From Balneolaceae bacterium (GTDB lineage Bacteria; Bacteroidota; Rhodothermia; Balneolales; Balneolaceae): 64,000 nt of DNA. How positions within the stretch are numbered: position 1 is the first letter of the stretch; each line of letters begins with the position of its first letter. Under the pieces are notes generated by a model, which was not told the DNA's origin, did no database searches, and worked only from the letters and a program-made list of their open reading frames with translations. Shown here piece after piece: positions 51,547-59,287 of this stretch. A program made the translations under genes and the position numbers. Location of the stretch: contig CP051242.1 of NCBI GenBank assembly GCA_017795005.1, positions 2,752,976-2,816,975 of the forward strand, written 5' to 3'.

Positions 51547-51613
51547 AGTTTTGTGATAGTTAAAAATTGCTACCAAAATTATGACTACGAATATTTCAAC
51601 TCATTGACTTGGA

Positions 51614-52201
51614 TCAAGAAATGCCAGATGTGTTCAATAATTTTTTTCGGATTCTGGAGAGGGTTTCTGGTTTGATCCCCAAGTAACTGGCTAAATGGTA
51701 CTGCTTCACTCGTTGGATAAGTTCGGGACGAGTTTCTATTAGTTTTTGGTAACGTTCTACTGGGGAAAGACTTTTGAAATCAATCATCTGTAATTGCTGC
51801 TTGGCCATTAGGTCACTTCCTATTAAATGTGCCATTTCTCCAAGTCTGGGCATCTTAAGCAACATCTCTTGTGTTTTTTCCATTGAACCAAGTGATAAGA
51901 CACAATCTTCTTCACAAACAACCGATATTTTTGAAGGTTCTCTGGTGATGTAACTAGCCGGAGTAAATGGGTGGTTTTCAGTATAAATTTCAGTAGTCTC
52001 TTCATTCCCATCTTTAACATGGTACGCTCTTATACACCCTTTTAACACCATATAGCATTCATTAGCAACTTCTCCTTGTCTTAAAAGAACCGTTCCTTTT
52101 GAGTATTCTTTTACCAGACTATGAGTTTTCACTAACTCTTGCTCTTCCTTAGTAAGAGTGAGATACTGATTTAAAAAATCTATGATTGATTGATAAGACA
52201 T
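51614..52201 (-). CDS. Crp/Fnr-family transcriptional regulator
   Basis: A 195-residue protein with an N-terminal cyclic-nucleotide-binding beta-roll (about 20-125: LVKEYSKGTVLLRQGEVANECYMVLKGCIRAYHVKDGNEETTEIYTENHPFTP) and a short C-terminal HTH (about 165-190: QYHLASYLGIKPETLSRIRKKL). It lacks the Fnr iron-sulfur cysteines. This short type is common in Bacteroidota, often beside the small gene it controls; here the downstream HMA-like and membrane protein genes are candidates. The ligand is unknown. Confidence 0.88.
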   Translation of the reverse strand: MSYQSIIDFLNQYLTLTKEEQELVKTHSLVKEYSKGTVLLRQGEVANECYMVLKGCIRAYHVKDGNEETTEIYTENHPFTPASYITREPSKISVVCEEDCVLSLGSMEKTQEMLLKMPRLGEMAHLIGSDLMAKQQLQMIDFKSLSPVERYQKLIETRPELIQRVKQYHLASYLGIKPETLSRIRKKLLNTSGIS

Positions 52202-52212
52202 GAGTTTAAAAT

Positions 52213-52249
52213 AAAAAAGGCTAACCAGAAATTCTGATTAGCCTTTTAT
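52213..52249 (-). terminator. Terminator after tRNA-Asn (bidirectional)
   Basis: GGCTAACCAGAA pairs with TTCTGATTAGCC (one mismatch) between an A-run and a T-run, so it can act on both strands. On the minus strand it directly follows the tRNA gene and ends with AGCCTTTTTTATTTT, just before the Crp/Fnr start. Confidence 0.85.
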
Positions 52250-52253
52250 GTCG

Positions 52254-52325
52254 CTCCCCGGGTTGGATTCGAACCAACGACCGATCGGTTAACAGCCGAT
52301 TGCTCTGCCACTGAGCTACCGAGGA
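52254..52325 (-). tRNA. tRNA-Asn (anticodon GTT)
   Basis: On the minus strand the gene begins TCCTCGGTAGCTCAGTGGCA and ends with acceptor strand CCGGGGA plus discriminator G. The acceptor stem pairs throughout (one T-G wobble), the D-loop has AGCTCAGTGGCAGAGC, the anticodon loop is CTGTTAACC (GTT = Asn) and the T-arm is GTTGGTTCGAATCCAAC. CCA is not encoded (the sequence continues CGAC), so it must be added after transcription. Confidence 0.95.
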
Positions 52326-52407
52326 ATATGACAGGTATCTTCCATTTTGGAAGAGCGACAAATATAAAAAGAATGTACTCCGACAGTCAATATTAATTTC
52401 AGTTTTT

Positions 52408-53136
52408 TTAATAAAAAACATTAGAAAGCACTAAACCTTTAGCCGGTGCTGTGAATGTCTGAATATCAGCTTCCGGATTTTGAAGCTTTTCTTTAAAGTC
52501 ATGTACAGAAAGTTTCCCCTTTCCTACCTCTACCATTGTCCCAATTAGTCTTCGCACCATATTCCTCAGAAAACGGTTTGCTCTTATTTTTACAACCAGC
52601 TTTTCTTCGTCTTCAATCAATTCTGAATTAATTACTGTACATATGGTAGTATAGTTTTCTTCATTAAATTTGGAGAAGCCGCTAAAATCAAATTCTCCTT
52701 TTAATAATTGAATACAATTATGAATCACTTGATAATCCACATTTCGACCTGGCCACCAGGTAATTCGCTCATACAGTGGGGAAGCCTTCTTTAACAAAGT
52801 GTATTCATACTCTCTTGAAATTGCATCGAAACGGGCATGAAATTCAGAATGGACTTCCTCTACAGTATGAATATAGATTTCATTACCTGTTAAGCCGTTT
52901 ATTCCAAATTGAAGCTTTTCTAAATCAATAGATTCAGGTAAATCAAAATGTGCAATTTGTCTTTTTGCATGCACGCCTGCATCCGTTCTACCCTGACCAA
53001 TAATATCTACCGGAGTCTGAAAAATAGTGTTTAGTGCCTTCTCGATTTCTTCCTCAACCGTTCTTGCATCAGGTTGGATCTGCCAACCAGAGAAATTAGT
53101 ACCATCGTATTCTATGGTGATTTTATATCTGATCAT
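52408..53136 (-). CDS. truA: tRNA pseudouridine(38-40) synthase TruA
   Basis: A 242-residue enzyme converting uridines 38-40 in the tRNA anticodon arm to pseudouridine. Landmarks are IEYDGTNFSGWQIQPDARTVEEEIE at the N-terminus, the catalytic GQGRTDAGVHA (Asp52), FHARFDAISREYEYTL, and FLRNMVRRLIGTMVEVGKGKL near the end. Length is normal. It is followed 83 bases downstream by the tRNA-Asn gene in the same direction, a fitting but possibly chance association. Confidence 0.96.
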   Translation of the reverse strand: MIRYKITIEYDGTNFSGWQIQPDARTVEEEIEKALNTIFQTPVDIIGQGRTDAGVHAKRQIAHFDLPESIDLEKLQFGINGLTGNEIYIHTVEEVHSEFHARFDAISREYEYTLLKKASPLYERITWWPGRNVDYQVIHNCIQLLKGEFDFSGFSKFNEENYTTICTVINSELIEDEEKLVVKIRANRFLRNMVRRLIGTMVEVGKGKLSVHDFKEKLQNPEADIQTFTAPAKGLVLSNVFY

Positions 53137-53230
53137 ACAGGCTTCACTTTAATACTCCATTCTATAATTATCTTTTGCTCTTTAACCTCAGCAGGAATAT
53201 ACTCCTACTGAAATAAACGAGGGGAATAAA

Positions 53231-54550
53231 TTGAGAATTATATACCAAACCAAGTTAATCGTTTTTTTGATATTGATTCTATCAACATCAGGAAGGATTA
53301 CAGCACAACCAGATTATATACCTGCTCCTGAAAATCTTGAAAACAGAGAGTGGTTTCAGGATGCAAAATTCGGACTTTTTATTCATTGGGGGATTTATTC
53401 TGTTCTGGGAGTTCATGAATGGGTGATGGAAACCCAACAAATTGATAAATATACCTATCAAAAAATTGCGCCTTTTTTTAATCCAACTGAATTTGATGCT
53501 GAGGAATGGGTTTTAATGGCAAAAGGTGCCGGAATGAAGTACATCACAATTACGGCAAAGCACCATGATGGTTTTGGAATGTTTAGCTCCAAACTTACCG
53601 ATTGGGATATTACAGATCGTACAGTTTACAAGAAAGACATCATTGCCCAAATGGCTGAAGCATGCCGTAAGCATGGCCTTAAATTGTTTATCTACTATTC
53701 TCAACTCGATTGGTACCAAAATGACTATTACCCAAGAGGAAATACAGGACAACATACCTGGAGACCGGATAGCGGTAATTTCTCAGCTTATATTGATTAT
53801 ATGAATGGCCAGCTTACTGAGCTTCTCACAAACTATGGTGATATAGCCGGGATCTGGTTTGATGGATGGTGGGATAAACCTGATGAAGAATGGAGAATTA
53901 GAGAAACATATGATCTGATACATGAACTCCAACCCGGAGCTTTAATAGGAAGCAATCATCACCTTGCACCTAATCCAGGAGAGGATTTTCAAATGTTTGA
54001 AAAGGATTTACCCGGACAGAATAAAGGTGGTCATTCAGCTAATTCTGTGATTGGTAACTTACCCCTTGAAACTGCCGAAACGATGGCCAGTCGTTGGGGA
54101 TTCTCTTTACAGGACAGAGATTATAAATCGACTGATGACCTTATTCGATATCTGGTTAAGGCAGCAGGATATAACGCCAATTTCCTTCTGAATGTAGGCC
54201 CAATGCCAAACGGTAAAATCCAACCCGAATTTATTAAAACTCTCGGTGAAGTTGGAGAATGGACAGAACTATACGGCGAAACAATTTATGGAACACGTGG
54301 TGGTCCTATTTCTCCACAGGTTTGGGGTGTTACAACTCGGAAAGAGGATAAGATATTCGTCCATATTTTGAACTGGCAGGATAGACATTTTCTTCTCCCT
54401 CCAATTGAACAAGAGATTAAATCTATTAAAAGCTTTATTTCAGGTTCGAATATCAGTTTCGAGGAAACCAACTATGGAACTACTTTTCTACTCCCTGAAG
54501 AGGACCGAGAGTTAGTAGACATTATTCTTGAAATTACTGTAGAAAATTAG
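53231..54550 (+). CDS. GH29 alpha-L-fucosidase, secreted
   Basis: A 439-residue protein whose start is a TTG at 53231, preceded by GAGGGG at about 53219-53224; no ATG gives a full signal peptide (RIIYQTKLIVFLILILSTSGRITAQ). GH29 features: WFQDAKFGLFIHWGIYSVLG, the active-site histidines in TAKHHDGFGMF, and nucleophile Asp211 in IAGIWFDGWWD. The C-terminus is a short beta-sandwich. It removes terminal alpha-L-fucose from glycans such as fucoidan or plant or algal side chains, in the periplasm. It is not part of either PUL operon and has no obvious partner; the 5' neighbour is truA on the other strand. Confidence 0.94.
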   Translation: MRIIYQTKLIVFLILILSTSGRITAQPDYIPAPENLENREWFQDAKFGLFIHWGIYSVLGVHEWVMETQQIDKYTYQKIAPFFNPTEFDAEEWVLMAKGAGMKYITITAKHHDGFGMFSSKLTDWDITDRTVYKKDIIAQMAEACRKHGLKLFIYYSQLDWYQNDYYPRGNTGQHTWRPDSGNFSAYIDYMNGQLTELLTNYGDIAGIWFDGWWDKPDEEWRIRETYDLIHELQPGALIGSNHHLAPNPGEDFQMFEKDLPGQNKGGHSANSVIGNLPLETAETMASRWGFSLQDRDYKSTDDLIRYLVKAAGYNANFLLNVGPMPNGKIQPEFIKTLGEVGEWTELYGETIYGTRGGPISPQVWGVTTRKEDKIFVHILNWQDRHFLLPPIEQEIKSIKSFISGSNISFEETNYGTTFLLPEEDRELVDIILEITVEN

Positions 54551-54555
54551 ACAGA

Positions 54556-55245
54556 CTATAAATCAAACCGAAGATGAGCTGTAATACCGGGTTGACCAAA
54601 TTCATTTACATAAGAAAAGCTTGCCTCAGGTGCATTTTCCCACACTCTTCGGGCATGATTATATGCGCTGATTCCACTTATCACTCTGTTAAGCACCATC
54701 AGGGTGAGAATAGTCGGTAATTGATTTTCATTTTTATCAATTCGCTCTCTCATATCCTGATATCGAAACCGACTTTCTTGCTGATCCCAATTCCACTGGT
54801 TTTCAGGAGTATCGGCAATCAAATTATCCCAGTTTCTGGCTCGTTGTTGATACTCATTATATTCCTGAAGATTATCATAATTAGCTATCGCCAGAACGAA
54901 CTCTCTGTTCCTTCCACTGATATCAGCATTTGCACGCGACATTGCAAAAGTCTCTAACTCAGTTTCCAGATATCCTCCTCTTACTGAAAGTCCGGTATAA
55001 GAAAGAAGCATTACTACATCAGCAGCTAAATGATATTGACCACGAGTCCAGTTTGTTTTATCAACGTAATGATGTCCCCAGCCAGGTACCGCCAACGATC
55101 TCAGAAATGCTGTTCTTGGTGAAGGAAGATTTGCTTCAGATTCGAATTCCTGAGCTTGAACAGAAAGTGGAGCAGACACGATGATCACAAGCAATCCAAA
55201 ATTCATAATTTTGAATTTTAAATTTTGAATAAATTGCTTGTTCAT
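54556..55245 (-). CDS. DUF5683-family exported protein
   Basis: A 229-residue protein. The first 13 residues may be an untranslated extension, since MNFGLLVIIVSAPLSVQAQ at Met14 is a clean signal peptide. The family hallmark is SPRTAFLRSLAVPGWGHHYVDKTNWTRGQYHLAADVVMLLSYTG (about 42-85), followed by a polar helical stretch and LPTILTLMVLNRVISGISAYNHARR. DUF5683 proteins are common in Bacteroidota-type envelopes and have no known function. It lies 15 bases downstream of the ccmF-like gene and may be cotranscribed with it. Confidence 0.85.
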   Translation of the reverse strand: MNKQFIQNLKFKIMNFGLLVIIVSAPLSVQAQEFESEANLPSPRTAFLRSLAVPGWGHHYVDKTNWTRGQYHLAADVVMLLSYTGLSVRGGYLETELETFAMSRANADISGRNREFVLAIANYDNLQEYNEYQQRARNWDNLIADTPENQWNWDQQESRFRYQDMRERIDKNENQLPTILTLMVLNRVISGISAYNHARRVWENAPEASFSYVNEFGQPGITAHLRFDL

Positions 55246-55260
55246 ATCGGAGTATCCTGT

Positions 55261-57768
55261 TTAAGAAATTACTTCAGTTTGTTTACTTCTCTCACGTCCC
55301 CAATGTCGGAAAATGGAGATGCTAAAACCACCCATCAATAAAAAAGTACCCGCCCAAACGACCGAGATGAATGGCTTTTTCTCGGCTACAACGAGTACCC
55401 AGTCGTCTTCGTATACTTCATCCAATCCAAGAATTTCCAACTCGATAGAACTGTCTTCCGGATTTACTTTAGAAAACTGAAAGGAAAGTTCATGACTGGT
55501 AAGATTTACCGGTGGCGACATCACATAATTCTGATCGCCTTCCATAAAGATGGCAAATAAAGGCTCAATAATATTCAACTGACCGCTGGGTTCGTGAAAT
55601 ACCTCCACTCTGGCTCTGATTCCAATACTTGTATTAGGAGGAAGATTTACACTATCAGCCTGAACAAAATCAACAAAACTAAACCGGAAACTACCTACTT
55701 CTTTAGTCTCCCCTTTTTGAAATTTTAAGGTTTGAACCTGTTCTTCTACTTGATCAGATGCCGGTTGCACCGCATTTCTTTTTTCGATTTGTTCATTTCT
55801 ATCCTCAACAAATGAACTACCTGCAACATATAAGTAAATGTCGCTCATCAGCCCTGTTCTAACATCAGGATCTACAGACCAGTTTACATTTTCTGCGTTC
55901 GATGTAGCCAGCATAGGATAAACTTCAGGATACAAGTAATACAAAAACTTACCATCAGTATTATCAAAACGGATTTTATACGTTTGCTGACCAGGACGGT
56001 TTTGGTTGCTCAAATCATATCCTTCATAGGTAACCCAATACTGATTATTGATAAGCTTTGGTTGATTAAGTTTCAGTTCAAGCATATCAATCGTCTGTGA
56101 AACTCTGAAGCCTTGCGGATCTGTTATTTCACCTCTAAGTACTGCTTCGTTATAATCTTCTGTGTTTTTGTCTAACAAAGGGCGATTGTAAGCCGAAGAT
56201 GCCAGAATTCCTACCAATAGAAGTCCAAACCCAACGTGGGTTAAAGAGCCGCCAATCAACTTTGGATTTTGAAGTGATAACCTTCCCAGAACCCATGAAT
56301 TACCAACAATTGCAAAAAAACCCGCAAACAGATATAACATGTAATAAGCATTTCTTACTTCTCCGATAATTACAGAAGCAATCGTAAGAATCGAAGTAAT
56401 CAATAATGGATATACAAGTGCAGTTGCCAAAGTTTCCAGGTCATACTTCTTCCAGAACAGATATTGACCTATCACAGTAAACAATGCCATAACTATGGCA
56501 ATAGGCATACTCCAATCGTTGTAAAAACTAATTTCCGGAGGAGTAGGATTCTCATTAAAAAGAAGTCCCAGTATTGGGGAACTTGTTCCAAGTATAATTA
56601 CCAACCCAAGTACGAACAATAAAACAGCGCCGGTGAAGGTCATAAATTCACGGCTCAGTATTTTTGATTCTTTTTCCGGGGATGGAAGCTCCTTATATCT
56701 CCAGGCAAACATTCCTAATCCAAGGCCAGTAATCACCAACATGAAAATCAAAAGCTGATTGTACAGTCCAAGATCAACAAAACTATGAACCGAAGAATCT
56801 GCAAGGATTCCGGATCGGGTAAGAAAGGTTTCATATACAATAGCTACGTAGGCAAGAATTGCAAAGATCAGTGACGACTTCTGAGCAACCGAACTTTTAC
56901 GCTGAATAATCATGGTATGAATTCCGGCTGTACCTATTAACCAGGGGACTAAAGACGCATTCTCAACCGGATCCCATGCCCAGAATCCTCCAAACGAAAG
57001 AGTTACATATGCCCAATAACCGCCTAAAAAGATGGCAGTCAATAAAGATAGATTTGATCCGAGTGTCCAGGGAAGTGCCGGACTTACCCATTCATTATAT
57101 TTTCGTTTCCATAATGCCGCCATGGCAAAGCAATAAGGAATGGTCATCATGGCAAAACCAACAAATAAAATTGGAGGATGAATCATCATCCACGGACTTT
57201 TAAGTAAATCGTTAAGTCCGGTTCCATCTGCAGGTACGAAATCAGGATTAGCCTGAATAAATGGAGCATTCGGCATTTCTTCAGCAATCGTTCTGAATGG
57301 AGAAGCTCCTAAAGTAAAATCTCCGAATCTCCATCCAACAATCATGGAGATCAGAAAAAATTGAGTTAATCCTAAAAAGAAAAGAACGGGAGCTTTATAG
57401 GGAGCTCTGGTCCATCTCATTAATCCTAATCCGGCTATCCAGGAAAAAAGGATCCAGAGCATGAAACTCCCCTCCTGTCCTCCATAAAAGGCAGAGAACA
57501 AATATTTAGGAGCTAAATCAAGACTAGTGTAGTTAAAAACATAGTAATACTGGAATTGATGTTGAAAAATGAGCATCACCAGAATCGCAGAAGCTGCAAT
57601 CATGAACAGCCCTTTGAAAACAAACATCCAGTTTCCAATTTTTAACTTTTTGTCGTCTTCACCTCTTGCAGCTAAGAAATAATAGATCAGTGATAACAAG
57701 CAAAAAAGAAAGGAAAGAGTAATAAGTACCTTTCCAACAATTCCTGTGACAGGACCAAATTCAGTCAT
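55261..57768 (-). CDS. ccmF: CcmF-type cytochrome c heme lyase subunit
   Basis: An 835-residue polytopic membrane protein. The tryptophan-rich heme-handling motif is GGFWAWDPVENASLVPWL, and histidines occur in MMIHPPILFVGF and nearby loops. About 14 helices are followed by a large periplasmic region (about 570-790) and a final helix. CcmF delivers heme to apocytochromes c at the periplasmic face of the inner membrane. It forms an operon with ccmE, a ccmD-like gene and ccmC, with 1-20 base gaps. CcmG and CcmH genes are not seen here, nor CcmAB. Confidence 0.93.
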   Translation of the reverse strand: MTEFGPVTGIVGKVLITLSFLFCLLSLIYYFLAARGEDDKKLKIGNWMFVFKGLFMIAASAILVMLIFQHQFQYYYVFNYTSLDLAPKYLFSAFYGGQEGSFMLWILFSWIAGLGLMRWTRAPYKAPVLFFLGLTQFFLISMIVGWRFGDFTLGASPFRTIAEEMPNAPFIQANPDFVPADGTGLNDLLKSPWMMIHPPILFVGFAMMTIPYCFAMAALWKRKYNEWVSPALPWTLGSNLSLLTAIFLGGYWAYVTLSFGGFWAWDPVENASLVPWLIGTAGIHTMIIQRKSSVAQKSSLIFAILAYVAIVYETFLTRSGILADSSVHSFVDLGLYNQLLIFMLVITGLGLGMFAWRYKELPSPEKESKILSREFMTFTGAVLLFVLGLVIILGTSSPILGLLFNENPTPPEISFYNDWSMPIAIVMALFTVIGQYLFWKKYDLETLATALVYPLLITSILTIASVIIGEVRNAYYMLYLFAGFFAIVGNSWVLGRLSLQNPKLIGGSLTHVGFGLLLVGILASSAYNRPLLDKNTEDYNEAVLRGEITDPQGFRVSQTIDMLELKLNQPKLINNQYWVTYEGYDLSNQNRPGQQTYKIRFDNTDGKFLYYLYPEVYPMLATSNAENVNWSVDPDVRTGLMSDIYLYVAGSSFVEDRNEQIEKRNAVQPASDQVEEQVQTLKFQKGETKEVGSFRFSFVDFVQADSVNLPPNTSIGIRARVEVFHEPSGQLNIIEPLFAIFMEGDQNYVMSPPVNLTSHELSFQFSKVNPEDSSIELEILGLDEVYEDDWVLVVAEKKPFISVVWAGTFLLMGGFSISIFRHWGRERSKQTEVIS

Positions 57769-57769
57769 G

Positions 57770-58165
57770 TTAGCTCTCTGAGGCTTTTACGTATTCTGAT
57801 GGGTCGGCGTTGTTATATTTTGAAGGGCATTTCATCAACATTTCATTGGCAAAGAATACATCTCCCCTCATCTCTCCAATAACTACTAATCGGTCTGCCT
57901 CTTCAAAATTATTTGGTTTTGGACGTGGATAAATCACTTTTCGGGATTCACCTGATTCATCAATCATGTAAAAAGTGAATTGCATGGTTTCTTTTGAGAA
58001 GCCATAATCTTGACTATTATCCCATGTTCCCGGAACATGAGCGTTAGACATTTCTTTGGCTTTTTCGAAATCAGTATAGGTACTGATACTTTCACCAAAG
58101 TTGTACATGAGTAAAGAGGTGAAAGCTACAATGGCTATAATTCCTAGAATTACTTTTGGTTTCAT
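57770..58165 (-). CDS. ccmE: CcmE heme chaperone, CxxxY variant
   Basis: A 131-residue protein with an N-terminal membrane anchor (VILGIIAIVAFTSLLMYNF) and a periplasmic OB-fold. In most CcmE proteins heme is attached to the His of a KHDENY-like motif; here the aligned segment is NEMLMKCPSKYN, giving Cys-x-x-x-Tyr instead. A natural Cys-type CcmE has been described in Desulfovibrio and some archaea. It overlaps the ccmD-like gene by 4 bases. It receives heme from CcmC and passes it to CcmF. Confidence 0.9.
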   Translation of the reverse strand: MKPKVILGIIAIVAFTSLLMYNFGESISTYTDFEKAKEMSNAHVPGTWDNSQDYGFSKETMQFTFYMIDESGESRKVIYPRPKPNNFEEADRLVVIGEMRGDVFFANEMLMKCPSKYNNADPSEYVKASES

Positions 58166-58404
58166 TCCTGTTCTACAGAGTTAATTTTATCTTCTAATGA
58201 GGAAACTTTGGAATCTACGCGAAACATAAAGAATAGCAGTACTGCCCAAATAATAAGCGTAACTCCAAGCACTACAAATATTAAATCGTTTGAATACATA
58301 AGGCTGATAAAAGCGTTGGTTTGTTCCAATTCCGCTCCGCTCCACTTCTCAGCGTAAGCTTGTGTTAGGGTATCAACGACTGCAACTGAATCTTCTTGCA
58401 TCAA
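58162..58404 (-). CDS. CcmD-like small membrane protein
   Basis: An 80-residue protein with one membrane helix (DLIFVVLGVTLIIWAVLLFFMF) and a charged, coiled-coil-prone cytoplasmic tail (RVDSKVSSLEDKINSVEQE). Size, topology and position between ccmC and ccmE identify it as the CcmD counterpart, which helps release heme-loaded CcmE from CcmC in other bacteria. Its N-terminal extension (about 45 residues, likely periplasmic) is longer than usual for CcmD. Confidence 0.8.
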   Translation of the reverse strand: MMQEDSVAVVDTLTQAYAEKWSGAELEQTNAFISLMYSNDLIFVVLGVTLIIWAVLLFFMFRVDSKVSSLEDKINSVEQE

Positions 58405-58424
58405 ATTCCTCTAGTTGTCCAAAT

Positions 58425-59081
58425 TTACAAATTTTCAATTCGGGATTGAACTGTTTTATAGCGATGAACGATATCATAAATCCAGAAAGCAACAGCAATA
58501 AATCCAATCATTGCGGGATACAAAATAAATCGTAGTTCAGCTGCTGTTATTTCACTGAAAGCAGGATTTCCATCTGCACCGGGGTGAAGACTGGTTAATT
58601 GTCTTGGAACCACATACAACAGAAATGGAATCGTTGTTACTGCGAAAATATTATATACCGCGGAGACCTTAGCCCTCTTTTCTTCGTCATCAAATGCAGA
58701 TCTGAGCACAAAATACGCTACATAAATCATCATTGCTAATGCCGCCAGATTCATTTTCGGTTCAGCAAAAGTCCACCATGTACCCCATGTAAACCGAGCC
58801 CAAAGTGAACCAGTAAGTAAACCACAAATACCAAAAACCATTCCAACTTTTGCTGCGGATTCTGCTTTGATATCAAAGATCAAATCCGGAGAATTCAGAT
58901 TCCTGATGCTATAAATAAAACTTACTGAAAACATGGCAAACATGGCCATCCACATGGGAACATGAAAGAAAATGTTACGGGCAGTTTGCTCCAGAATTGG
59001 AATCTCAGGGATTTGGATAAGTATGCCACCAGCAATAACAAGAGTCATCCAGACAGCAACAACAATTTTCCAGGCTTTCAA
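58425..59081 (-). CDS. ccmC: CcmC heme export/handling protein
   Basis: A 218-residue protein with six predicted helices, starting MKAWKIVVAVWMTLVIAGGI. Heme-ligand histidines are in IFFHVPMWMAMF and LTSLHPGADG. The tryptophan-rich stretch is WGTWWTFAEPKMN, a variant of the classical WGxWWxWD. CcmC attaches heme to CcmE. It is the first gene of the ccmC-D-E-F run; upstream is the regulatory region of the divergent T9SS glycosidase gene. Confidence 0.92.
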   Translation of the reverse strand: MKAWKIVVAVWMTLVIAGGILIQIPEIPILEQTARNIFFHVPMWMAMFAMFSVSFIYSIRNLNSPDLIFDIKAESAAKVGMVFGICGLLTGSLWARFTWGTWWTFAEPKMNLAALAMMIYVAYFVLRSAFDDEEKRAKVSAVYNIFAVTTIPFLLYVVPRQLTSLHPGADGNPAFSEITAAELRFILYPAMIGFIAVAFWIYDIVHRYKTVQSRIENL

Positions 59082-59175
59082 AAATAAATAAGTTTGTTTG
59101 AAATCGACTTAAAAATACAAAAATCCTGACCTATTCTTATATCAAAAAATGCAACTTTTTCGAGCGATAAAAATC

Positions 59176-59210
59176 TTTGATAGAGATTTAATCAAATAAT
59201 TTGATTAAAT
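59176..59210 (+). promoter_or_regulatory. Promoter with overlapping perfect palindromic operator
   Basis: TTTG (59176-59179) and TAATTTG (59197-59203) are 17 bases apart, a Bacteroidota-type promoter pattern. A perfect palindrome with 11-bp arms spans 59186-59210 (centre TAA) and contains the TTAATCAA-N5-TTGATTAA motif at 59188-59208 found beside the ROK gene. The operator covers the downstream promoter box, as expected for repression. The start codon is 78 bases downstream. Confidence 0.65.
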
Positions 59211-59287
59211 CGAAACCTTTTCACTACATTGGATTTACAGCTTAGAAAAGGGCTTTCTATATTAAAATATTTGTTGCGTAAATAATT

